Both the position numbers and the translations under genes were made by a program. Positions 56,859 through 64,000 of a DNA stretch of 64,000 bases are shown piece after piece (the stretch's first letter is position 1; the number at the start of each line of letters is the position of its first letter). This stretch comes from Ancylomarina longa (GTDB lineage Bacteria > Bacteroidota > Bacteroidia > Bacteroidales > Marinifilaceae), in NCBI RefSeq assembly GCF_003996985.1, contig NZ_RJJX01000006.1:62001-126000 (forward strand), in the 5' to 3' direction. Below the pieces are notes generated by a model that saw only the letters and a list, made by a program, of their open reading frames with translations, did no database searches and had not been told where the DNA came from.

Positions 56859-57899
56859 TCAAAAAACTCCATTTGATTTCTGCTTATAAAACTCCAAAAT
56901 AGCCTTGGCATTATCGAAGGGATTATCCTTAGGTAAATCAATAGGTAGCACGGTTTCTTTCTCCCTCTTCTCCAATCCGTGCATATAAGCCTTATCGTAG
57001 TATATCAGGCTTAAATCAGCTACAGCATGATAATCTTTATTTTCTAAATATTCAAAAGCCATTTTTACATTTTGCCCTCCCAGACGCTTTTCTATCTTTA
57101 GAATAATCTCACGCAAAGCATCTGTCTCAAAGTTAGCATACTCTTTTACCAGGCGATTAATTCGTTCCTCTTTGGGCATTCTCATTTGCACAACTGTTGT
57201 ATTGCGCATTTTTTCGTAAAGAATATCATTGATCCAAACAGAACCAATAGATTTACTTTCATCTTCGAGCCAAATTGGTTGATTCAAATCAAAACCCATC
57301 CACACTTTGGCCATTTCATTGTCGAAATTTTCATTTGTAGGTTGGTCGTCTTGTCCCAGAGCCCCAAAAACAGATCCTTTATGATTTGCTAATCCTTCCA
57401 AATCCAGAACTTGCTGCCCCATCTTTTTTAATTCTTGCAAGACTTCTGTTTTGCCACTACCTGTCATTCCTCCTAAGACAATCAATTCCGAATTTTTAGC
57501 AAACTGCTCCCGTATATAAGCTCGATAGGCTTTATATCCTCCTTTTAACAAGTACACTTTAAATCCTGCTGTTTCGAACAACCAGGCCATACTTCCGCTG
57601 CGCATTCCGCCTCTCCAGCAATGAATGAGAATTTCTTTTTGAGGTGATATTTTCTTTGCCATTCGCACAAATCTGGCAAGTTTAGGGCCTACTAGTTCCA
57701 ATCCCAGAAGAACTGCAGAATCCTTTCCGGCACGTTTGTATTTTGTTCCCACTAAGGCTCTTTCATCATTTGTGAAAATAGGCAAGCTTTTGGCTCCGGG
57801 AATATGACCTTGCTCAAACTCAGCAATTGTTCTAACATCGATCATCGGGATAGAATTCCCTAACTCAATAAATTCTTTTGGTTCAAGTAATACTGCCAT
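56859..57899 (-). CDS. mnmH: tRNA 2-selenouridine synthase
   Basis: 346 residues. An N-terminal rhodanese domain (MIDVRTIAEFEQGHIPGA) has its catalytic Cys in LIHCWRGGMRSG (about 94), and a P-loop domain begins LGGMTGSGKTEVL (about 147-154). This two-domain layout is specific to MnmH/SelU, which geranylates and then selenates 2-thiouridine at tRNA position 34 using selenophosphate. No selD gene is in the window. The protein is of normal length. Confidence 0.92.
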   Translation of the reverse strand: MAVLLEPKEFIELGNSIPMIDVRTIAEFEQGHIPGAKSLPIFTNDERALVGTKYKRAGKDSAVLLGLELVGPKLARFVRMAKKISPQKEILIHCWRGGMRSGSMAWLFETAGFKVYLLKGGYKAYRAYIREQFAKNSELIVLGGMTGSGKTEVLQELKKMGQQVLDLEGLANHKGSVFGALGQDDQPTNENFDNEMAKVWMGFDLNQPIWLEDESKSIGSVWINDILYEKMRNTTVVQMRMPKEERINRLVKEYANFETDALREIILKIEKRLGGQNVKMAFEYLENKDYHAVADLSLIYYDKAYMHGLEKREKETVLPIDLPKDNPFDNAKAILEFYKQKSNGVF

Positions 57900-58003
57900 A
57901 TTTTAATTTTTATTCTGCCTCTTCACAGATAAGACCATGAAGGTAAAATCGCAAATTCCCTATCCGATTCCTCCCCCTTTTGTATCGTGCAAATTTTAAA
58001 AAA

Positions 58004-58026
58004 AAGCACGTACAAATGACGTGCTT
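58004..58026 (-). terminator. Terminator of the rsgA-AIM24 unit
   Basis: 8-bp stem AAGCACGT / ACGTGCTT with a 7-base loop, followed on the minus strand by a run of T. It starts 24 bases after the stop of the AIM24-family gene. Confidence 0.8.
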
Positions 58027-58050
58027 CTCCTATTTTTTTATATCTGTTTT

Positions 58051-58818
58051 CTAATCTTCAAGAAATTCACCCAAAATAGAGCTGGCTCCTTTCCTTCGGT
58101 TTTGGCCACTTGGAGCAATCGCCTTCACCAGTTTGCGAATTGGCATGGATTGCAACCAGACTTTTCCTGTTCCTCTTAGGGTTGCCAGGAATATACCCTC
58201 GCCACCAAAAAACATTGATTTTAAACCCCCGGCCTTTTCTACCGAGAAATCAATTCCTTCTTCAAAAGCTACCACACAACCTGTATCCACGCGAAGTGTT
58301 TGATTATTTAACTGTTTTTCGATTACAGTTCCTCCCGCATGAACAAATGCTCTTCCATCTCCCTCCAAGCGCTGCAAAATGAATCCTTCGCCTCCAAATA
58401 AGGCAGATCCAATTTTCTGATTAAAAGTAATGCTCACCTTAGTTCCTAAGGCTGCACACAAAAAACCATCCTTCTGAACAATGAGAGAACCACCAGTTTG
58501 ACTCAAATCTATTGGCATTATTGTTCCAGGATAGGGAGCTGCAAAAGCCACTCTGGATTTTCCGCTTCCACGATGTGTAAAATGAGTTAAAAAGAGAGAT
58601 TCTCCGGTTATCAATCGGGAACCTGCAGATAGTAATTTTCCAAACAAACCCTGCTCCGGCTCCGAACCATCTCCCATTTTTGTTTCGAAAACTATTCCTT
58701 CCTCCATATAAGACATCGCACCAGCTTCCGCAATTACTGTTTCATTAGGATCTAATTCAATTTCTACCAACTGAATATCGTTTCCAAATATCTTGTAATC
58801 AATTTCGTGTGATTTCAT
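58051..58818 (-). CDS. TIGR00266/AIM24 family protein
   Basis: 255 residues, beta-rich. [15 protein letters not shown] near the N-terminus, [21 protein letters not shown] in the middle and the [20 protein letters not shown] segment are typical of the TIGR00266 family related to mitochondrial AIM24. The biochemical role is unknown. It is 54 bases downstream of rsgA on the same strand and shares a terminator. Confidence 0.88.
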   Translation of the reverse strand: MKSHEIDYKIFGNDIQLVEIELDPNETVIAEAGAMSYMEEGIVFETKMGDGSEPEQGLFGKLLSAGSRLITGESLFLTHFTHRGSGKSRVAFAAPYPGTIMPIDLSQTGGSLIVQKDGFLCAALGTKVSITFNQKIGSALFGGEGFILQRLEGDGRAFVHAGGTVIEKQLNNQTLRVDTGCVVAFEEGIDFSVEKAGGLKSMFFGGEGIFLATLRGTGKVWLQSMPIRKLVKAIAPSGQNRRKGASSILGEFLED

Positions 58819-58872
58819 TTGCCCTGATGTTAGATGTGAAATATTATATTGAAATTACTATCTATGAATAAG

Positions 58873-59799
58873 CTAAATTCTGTATTTGTTATCCTCATCC
58901 TCTAAAATCATTCCCAGGTAGCTTTCGTATCTGCTTAAGCTGATTTCCCCTTCCTCCACGGCTGCTTTTACCGCGCAACCTGGTTCGTGGATGTGACTGC
59001 AATTATGAAATTGGCAGTTTTTTGAAATTTTAAATATTTCCGGAAAAAAATGAGACATTTCTTCCTTTTCCATATCAATAGTTCCGAATCCTCTAATGCC
59101 CGGAGTATCGATAATATAACCGCTAAAATCTAACTCGAACATCTCTGAGAAGGTAGTAGTATGCTTTCCCTGCGCATGAGATTCGGATATTTCTCCTGTT
59201 TTTAGATCCAGTCCGGGCTGGATTGCGTTTATCAAAGTAGATTTGCCTACACCTGAATGTCCGGATAACAAATTAATCTTTCCCTTCAGGGTCTCTTTAA
59301 TCACATCTAAATGAATTTCTTTTTTGGCAGATATTTCGAAGCATTTATATCCTATTTTTTCATAGGTGTTTTTTAGCTCGCTCAAGCGAACCATATCATT
59401 CGGTCTATAGCGATCGATCTTATTAAAAATCAATCGAACCGGAATACGATAAGCTTCGGCTGCTGTTAAAAAACGATCAATAAAAGTAGTGGTGGTTAGA
59501 GGATAATTTACCGTAACAATCAAAAAAGCCTGGTCTACATTCGATGCAATAATCTGACTTCGCTTGGAGAGATTGGAAGATTTTCTGATGATATAATTTT
59601 TACGATCGTGAATTCCTACAATCACTTCCGCATCCTTATTCGATTCAAAATCCACCATGTCCCCAACTGCTATTGGGTTAGTCGTACGAATTCCTTCCAT
59701 CCTAAACTTGCCCTTAATCCTACAATTGTGAATTTCTCCTTCTGCGGTCTTTACCGTATACCAACTTCCCGTTGATTTTATTACTAATCCTTCTTTCAA
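58873..59799 (-). CDS. rsgA: Ribosome small subunit-dependent GTPase A
   Basis: 308 residues. An N-terminal OB fold is followed by a circularly permuted GTPase: the G4 motif NKID comes before G1 GHSGVGKSTLIN and G3 DTPG. The zinc knuckle is in CQFHNCSHIHEPGCAV (C-x-x-x-x-C-x-H-x-x-x-x-x-C). It is a 30S maturation factor with GTPase activity stimulated by the ribosome. The permuted order is diagnostic. Confidence 0.96.
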   Translation of the reverse strand: MKEGLVIKSTGSWYTVKTAEGEIHNCRIKGKFRMEGIRTTNPIAVGDMVDFESNKDAEVIVGIHDRKNYIIRKSSNLSKRSQIIASNVDQAFLIVTVNYPLTTTTFIDRFLTAAEAYRIPVRLIFNKIDRYRPNDMVRLSELKNTYEKIGYKCFEISAKKEIHLDVIKETLKGKINLLSGHSGVGKSTLINAIQPGLDLKTGEISESHAQGKHTTTFSEMFELDFSGYIIDTPGIRGFGTIDMEKEEMSHFFPEIFKISKNCQFHNCSHIHEPGCAVKAAVEEGEISLSRYESYLGMILEDEDNKYRI

Positions 59800-60422
59800 T
59801 GTCTCTCTTTTTTTTACAAAAATAGTTGATTCCGAGCAATTTTAAGCCCTAATTAAACAACTAGATGCCCGATTCTGAAAAGTAGCTGAATACTGGAACA
59901 AAAGTATTTCTGATTCCAGCTATTTAAACGATCATTTTCAAGCTACATTCTACTAGTAATTATGTCTGGGAAAAGCATCTGCCTGCAATAAGCAATTTTT
60001 CATTTCCCCAAAGCCCCTTTGTTTGATGATTTACTTTTTCTGACTTTCTGGCACTTTTTTACAATTCCCCCAGCTTTTTAGCTTTTCCCCTCACTTTCAC
60101 CTGACTTTCTGGCACTCCGGAGCAATTTTCCCGCACTTTTTGATAATTCCCCTCACTTTTTAGGATTTCCCCCTACTCCGGAGATATTTTCCCGTATTTT
60201 TTCCCCTCCCCTTTGGCTTTTCGTGGTTTTTCTTTGCTAATAGAATGTCTATTCTACTGATGAATTATAAATTTCACCAATGGCTGGTAATCTGCCCCAT
60301 TTAGAATAAAATGCAAAAGAATTTAGCTTTTTCAATTAAATCCGGATGGTTTAAATATTAATCTGTTTGCATTCTTTTTAAGTTTTGAACATCTTTAGAA
60401 TCTTAACCTACAAGCAGAAAAT
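59800..60422. other. Long intergenic region with short degenerate tandem repeats
   Basis: 620 bases without a gene between divergent rsgA and xth. TATTTTTG on the minus strand at 59817-59824 could be the rsgA -7 element. The middle (60043-60230) is an unusual set of degenerate 19-21 base units, listed separately. No structured RNA was recognised. Confidence 0.55.
60043..60230. repeat. Degenerate tandem repeat of about 20 bases (TTCCCCTCACTTTTT type)
   Basis: Units such as TTCCCCCAGCTTTTTAGC, TTCCCGCACTTTTTGATAA, TTCCCCTCACTTTTTAGGA and TTCCCCCTACTCCGGAGAT follow each other every 19-21 bases. CTGACTTTCTGGCACT occurs twice (60048 and 60101) and ACTCCGGAG twice. The strand bias (C and T on the plus strand) is strong. 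The units do not encode a plausible protein. Confidence 0.7.
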
Positions 60423-61193
60423 ATGCAAAGAAAAATCATCAGTTATAATGTAAATGGTATTCGTGCGGCAATCGGTAAAGATTTAGTTGGGTGGTTGAAA
60501 CAGGAAAATCCTGATATCCTCCTGATACAGGAAACCAAAGCTCAGCCCGAACAGATTGAAACGCATTTGTTCGAAGAATTGGGTTACCATTGTTATTGGT
60601 TTTCGGCAGAAAAGAAAGGATATAGTGGTGTTGGCATTCTGAGCAAAGAAAAACCGGATTTAATTATTAGAGGCGTAAATAATCCAAAATATGACGTGGA
60701 AGGAAGAGCTATCAGAGCTGATTTTGGAGACATCTCTGTTTTTAGCACTTACCATCCATCCGGTACAACCGGAGGTCCGCGTCAGGATTATAAAATGGAG
60801 TGGCTGGCTTATTTTCAGGATTACATCACGAACCTGAAAAAGGAAAGACCCAATTTAATTATCGGTGGAGATTATAACATCTGTCACAAAGCTATTGATA
60901 TCAGCCGACCCGAAAAGAAAAAGAATGTTTCGGGCTTTTTACCGGAGGAAAGAGAATGGGTGAGTCAATTTATTGCCAGTGGGTTTATCGATAGTTTTCG
61001 GGAATTTGATCCAAGTCCGGATCAATATAGCTGGTGGAGTTACAGAGCTGGTTCCAGAGGGAAAAATTTAGGCTGGAGAATCGATTACCATATGGTGAGC
61101 GAACCGCTTAAACACAAGCTGAAAGGAGCTTCCATCTTAAGTGATGTTGTTCACTCTGATCATTGTCCTGTGGTGGTTGAAGTAGAATTTTAA
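60423..61193 (+). CDS. xth: Exodeoxyribonuclease III
   Basis: 256 residues. The endonuclease/exonuclease/phosphatase fold shows ISYNVNGIRAA, the metal Glu in LLIQETKAQ (E37), GGDYNICHKAID with the catalytic Asp-Asn, and the final SDHCPVVVEVEF with the catalytic Asp-His. It is an AP endonuclease and 3' exonuclease in base excision repair. It is a single gene that converges on the transporter gene. Confidence 0.94.
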   Translation: MQRKIISYNVNGIRAAIGKDLVGWLKQENPDILLIQETKAQPEQIETHLFEELGYHCYWFSAEKKGYSGVGILSKEKPDLIIRGVNNPKYDVEGRAIRADFGDISVFSTYHPSGTTGGPRQDYKMEWLAYFQDYITNLKKERPNLIIGGDYNICHKAIDISRPEKKKNVSGFLPEEREWVSQFIASGFIDSFREFDPSPDQYSWWSYRAGSRGKNLGWRIDYHMVSEPLKHKLKGASILSDVVHSDHCPVVVEVEF

Positions 61194-61212
61194 GAATTTC
61201 TGATATTAAATA

Positions 61213-61245
61213 GAGAGGCTGCATCTATATCGGATACAGCCTCTC
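61213..61245. terminator. Bidirectional terminator between xth and the YidE/AspT-type gene
   Basis: 9-bp stem GAGAGGCTG / CAGCCTCTC with a 15-base loop between convergent genes; T-rich on the plus side, less so on the minus side. Confidence 0.7.
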
Positions 61246-61249
61246 CTCT

Positions 61250-62842
61250 TTATAATAAACTCATAATCTGAACACAGATAATTAAAAACACCATGGCAAT
61301 GGGATAAACCGTTGCATAGGCTATTGATTGTGCATTGGAATCTGCCATACCATCTACTGCTGCCAAGCCTGGCGTACTGGTCATACTTCCGGTTAAAGCA
61401 CCTAATAAATTCAAGACATTCATTTTTAGTAAAAAATGCCCGATAAGTGTGGTAATTATCATCGGTAACAAGGTAATGCCGATGCCTATTCCAAACAGTA
61501 ATAAGCCTGATTCCCGAAAGGTTTCGACTAAATGAGCTCCGGCACTGGTTCCCACCACTGCAAGAAACATCAGCAAACCCAATTGCCGAAGCAGTTGGTT
61601 GGATGATCCGGACATGGTCCACAAAATAGGTCCTGTTTTACCTATTCTACTTAGGATGAGTGCCACCATTAAAACACCACCTGTTAATCCCAAACTAAAG
61701 GTGAAATTATCAGAAAAGGAGATTTTTAATTGCCCTACCAATACTCCCAACACAATTCCGGTTGCTATAGGAAAGAAGTCGGTGTCGGATAATTTCTTAC
61801 TATCGTTACCGAACAGATGCCGCACATTTTTAATATTACCTGTTCCACAGGCAACTACAAGTTTATCTCCAAAATGAACTGCTGATTTGGAACTGGGAAC
61901 AATATCGATTCCTGCACGTCGGATTCTGGTTACGCGTGCATTATAATTAGATAGAACATTTAATTGTCCGATAGTTTTATTTACAACTTGTTTATTGGTT
62001 ACAAGCACCGATTCCACTGTATATTCTTTGCTTAAAGGGATTTTTTTGTCGGTTTCTCCTCCTATCAGCATTCGTGCGTTTTCGATAGCCTCCTTGCTTC
62101 CAATTAGTTTAACGATATCGCCAAGTTCAAGAACTGTATCCGGAACAGGAACAATGGTTTGCCCTTTATGCATGATACGCGAAATATTAGCCTGAGTCAT
62201 GGCTCGAATTTTCAATTCCCTGATACTCTTCCCTTCAATACTTTCATTCTCAACAATCAGATTTTTATTAAATAACTGAGGATAATTCTTCTGTGCTTCA
62301 GATTCAATTTTCTCCGCTTCTTTTTCAATATTGATTTTCATCAATTTGGGATATAATCTCACAAAAAGAATTACTCCAATTACTCCAAATGGGTAAGCAA
62401 TACCATAACCAATAGAGGCCATGGAAGATTTTGTAGTCTCAATAGCTGCTGCCAATCCAGGGGTGCTGGTTAAGGATCCGGTCAATAATCCAATTGCAAT
62501 ATCCATATCAATATTAAAAATCCATACGAATGCAATAGTTACCAAGGAAGCGCTTCCCACCAAAACAAAAGCCAGAACAATTAATTCTCTGCCATTCTTT
62601 TTAAAGGATTCAAAAAATCCGGGACCAGCTTGTATTCCAATAGTAAAAATGAATAGAGTTAGTCCGATTTTCTGAATGTCGTTTGGGATACTTACTCCAA
62701 AATGGCCAAATACCAATGCAACAAAGATTACCGCGGAAATATCCAGAGAAATTCCTTTAATTTTTATTTTCCCGACAATAAAACCGATGGCTATGATTAA
62801 AAAAAGAACAAAATAAGTTGAGGTTAATAAACTCATTATCAA
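61250..62842 (-). CDS. AspT/YidE family transporter with RCK_C domains
   Basis: 530 residues. Two homologous membrane halves, each of about five helices, carry the duplicated motif GSLTSTPGLAAAIE and GSMTSTPGLAAVDG. Two cytoplasmic RCK_C (TrkA-C) domains lie between them (NISRIMHKGQTIVPVPDTVLEL... and ARVTRIRRAGIDIVPSSKSAVHF). The AspT family includes aspartate:alanine exchangers and uncharacterised YidE-type proteins; the substrate here is unknown. A TACCTTTG element on the minus strand is 40 bases upstream. Confidence 0.88.
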   Translation of the reverse strand: MIMSLLTSTYFVLFLIIAIGFIVGKIKIKGISLDISAVIFVALVFGHFGVSIPNDIQKIGLTLFIFTIGIQAGPGFFESFKKNGRELIVLAFVLVGSASLVTIAFVWIFNIDMDIAIGLLTGSLTSTPGLAAAIETTKSSMASIGYGIAYPFGVIGVILFVRLYPKLMKINIEKEAEKIESEAQKNYPQLFNKNLIVENESIEGKSIRELKIRAMTQANISRIMHKGQTIVPVPDTVLELGDIVKLIGSKEAIENARMLIGGETDKKIPLSKEYTVESVLVTNKQVVNKTIGQLNVLSNYNARVTRIRRAGIDIVPSSKSAVHFGDKLVVACGTGNIKNVRHLFGNDSKKLSDTDFFPIATGIVLGVLVGQLKISFSDNFTFSLGLTGGVLMVALILSRIGKTGPILWTMSGSSNQLLRQLGLLMFLAVVGTSAGAHLVETFRESGLLLFGIGIGITLLPMIITTLIGHFLLKMNVLNLLGALTGSMTSTPGLAAVDGMADSNAQSIAYATVYPIAMVFLIICVQIMSLL

Positions 62843-62882
62843 ATTAAATTTGGTTATTAGTTAGATTTTATAAAATATGGTT

Positions 62883-62890
62883 CAAAGGTA
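62883..62890 (-). promoter_or_regulatory. Candidate -7 element for the YidE/AspT-type gene
   Basis: TACCTTTG on the minus strand matches TAnnTTTG. The -33 position falls in the pepE terminator and has no clear TTTG. Confidence 0.35.
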
Positions 62891-62907
62891 GAAATTCAAA
62901 AATAAAA

Positions 62908-62935
62908 AAGCGATTGAAACTAATTCCAATCGCTT
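62908..62935 (-). terminator. Terminator of pepE
   Basis: 9-bp stem AAGCGATTG / CAATCGCTT with a 10-base loop, followed on the minus strand by TTTTTATTTTTG, 21 bases after the pepE stop. Confidence 0.85.
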
Positions 62936-62956
62936 CTTTATTTATAGTATAATATA

Positions 62957-63667
62957 TTATTTCATCAGAAAATTAAAATCATCTTTTGCACTTAATTCAT
63001 AAGCTTCGATTCCATGTTTGAAGATACGGCAATTTCGATCTCCAATCATGCTAATTTTACCATCCTCAACCAAGAACATAGTTCCTTCGCGCAATCCGGC
63101 AATATACATATCGGTATTCAACACCATAAATTCATTAATTCTATCCTCTCTGGTTTCCCCACCGTGACCATCAGGATTTTTATCTAAATAGTGCGGATTG
63201 ATCTGGAAAGGAATCAAGTTTAAAGCTTCAAATCCCAGTGGATCAATTATCGGCATATCGTTGGTAGTTTTTATCGTAGGACAACTCAAATTTGATCCTG
63301 CACTCCATCCAATATATGGTGCTTTTTCGTCCATCACCTTTTTACGGATAGCATCCGTCAATTTATTCTTATGAATTAGGTGAGTTAAATTCCAGGTACT
63401 GCCACCTCCAACAACAATTGCCTCTGCCTCCAATACTGCTTTCACCGGATCATCAAAATGATGAATAGACACAATATCGTGTCCAATTTCATTGAACTTA
63501 TCTTTTACTTTCTCCTCATATTCATCAAAGGAAAAGCTTACTCCGGCATATGGTATAAACAATGCTTTTACCGGCTTATCGCCTAAAAAATCCTTAATGT
63601 TATTTTTAGGATAATCCAGATATTCCTCACCCGACATGGTGGAGTTGCTAATCAATAATAATCTCAT
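62957..63667 (-). CDS. pepE: Dipeptidase E (peptidase S51)
   Basis: 236 residues. The nucleophile Ser122 is in YIGWSAGSNLS, with Asp137 and His159 (FQINPHYLD) at the same spacing as the Ser-His-Asp triad of Salmonella PepE (120, 135, 157). IVVGGGSTWNLTHLI is the other family hallmark. It cleaves dipeptides with N-terminal Asp in the cytosol. Length equals the family average, and it has its own terminator. Confidence 0.92.
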   Translation of the reverse strand: MRLLLISNSTMSGEEYLDYPKNNIKDFLGDKPVKALFIPYAGVSFSFDEYEEKVKDKFNEIGHDIVSIHHFDDPVKAVLEAEAIVVGGGSTWNLTHLIHKNKLTDAIRKKVMDEKAPYIGWSAGSNLSCPTIKTTNDMPIIDPLGFEALNLIPFQINPHYLDKNPDGHGGETREDRINEFMVLNTDMYIAGLREGTMFLVEDGKISMIGDRNCRIFKHGIEAYELSAKDDFNFLMK

Positions 63668-63713
63668 TTTTTGGTTGTTTTGTTTAAGTGTTTGAATAAT
63701 TTTCGCCTTAAAA

Positions 63714-64000
63714 TTAACTATTTACTAATGAAATTGAGCTCTCTTTATGCAGTAATTCCTCAAATTTTGCCTGACTCATAGGGCGGCGCGGAATAATAAA
63801 AGAAAAAGTACTTCCCTTATCTACCGTACTCTCCACATAGAGTTTTCCTTTGTTTTTAATCAAGAAATCACGGCATAAAGTCAAACCAAGACCGGTTCCT
63901 TTTTCGTTAGCCGTACCATCCGTTGTTTTTCCATCAAAAATATTTTCAATCTGTTCCGGCATCATTCCAATGCCATCATCCTTCACCGAAATTTTCACGA
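63714..64000 (-). CDS. Sensor histidine kinase, C-terminal part (5' end beyond window)
   Basis: The frame runs out of the window; the GTG at 63998 that could be read as a start is really an internal valine. The visible 95 residues are the end of an HATPase domain: VKDDGIGMMPEQIENIF (G1 box) and KGTGLGLTLCRDFLIKNKG (G2 box) with the final STFSFIIPRR strand, then about 25 extra residues. The input domain is not visible. Confidence 0.87.
   Translation of the reverse strand, partial: VKISVKDDGIGMMPEQIENIFDGKTTDGTANEKGTGLGLTLCRDFLIKNKGKLYVESTVDKGSTFSFIIPRRPMSQAKFEELLHKESSISLVNS

Noticed and set aside
63998-64000. GTG start of a small protein at the right edge
   Set aside because: The residues are the middle of a histidine kinase ATPase domain; the frame continues past the window, so it is a partial gene.

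Overview
The window looks like chromosome from a low-GC member of the Bacteroidota. The evidence is the gene content: short epsilon and N-terminally extended a subunits of the ATP synthase, a bactofilin heading the ATP synthase genes, MMPL and GH92 lipoproteins. Start codons mostly lack a Shine-Dalgarno sequence, and several promoters match the Bacteroidota TAnnTTTG -7 element. The gene mix recalls Marinilabiliales such as Labilibaculum or Marinifilum, but that placement is inference and was not tested by any search.

Layout. 1-11.2 kb: housekeeping and stress genes (universal stress protein, a class III cyclase-HD protein, ilvE, thioredoxin-like proteins, a U32 peptidase-family protein, a KamA-like radical SAM enzyme, a YihY membrane protein). 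11.5-17.2 kb (+ strand): an envelope-glycan cluster with a polyprenyl-phosphate-sugar-type GT2, a double LAB_N membrane protein, two ArnT-like GT39 enzymes and a nucleotide-sugar epimerase. 17.2-25.8 kb: an accessory island with a REP-associated tyrosine transposase, at least nine copies of one 33-bp palindrome, a DUF6261-like gene with an adjacent 42-bp hairpin repeat array, and a complete type I restriction-modification operon (hsdR, hsdM, hsdS). Its hsdM carries a +1 frameshift in a run of five G, and the 3' end of hsdS is followed by four tandem degenerate copies of its own tail. A GT9 gene for LPS core lies on the far side.

26.9-34.5 kb: atpD-atpC, a polyprenyl diphosphate synthase, an MMPL-family exporter and a Na/Pi cotransporter. 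34.6-46.5 kb: a mannose-type glycan utilisation operon read leftwards: GntR regulator, ROK kinase, sugar MFS permease, GH92, a six-hairpin glycosidase, a mannose-6-phosphate isomerase-like protein, a second GH92, and a small cysteine-rich protein. A perfect palindrome (ATGTTTGAACAT) abuts the -7 element of the gntR promoter and recurs at the first GH92 gene, giving a candidate operator pair. Together the genes would release mannose outside the cytoplasm, import it, phosphorylate it and isomerise it to fructose-6-phosphate.

46.6-53 kb: the remaining ATP synthase genes (bactofilin, atpZ, an AtpI-like gene, atpB-E-F-H-A-G), separated from atpDC by about 18 kb. 53.3-64 kb: fabH, rpmF, yceD, a sensor kinase, mnmH, an AIM24-family gene, rsgA, xth, an AspT/YidE-type transporter, pepE and the 3' end of a second sensor kinase. 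No tRNA, rRNA, CRISPR array or prophage was seen. The most unusual material is the repeat-rich accessory island at 17.2-25.8 kb.
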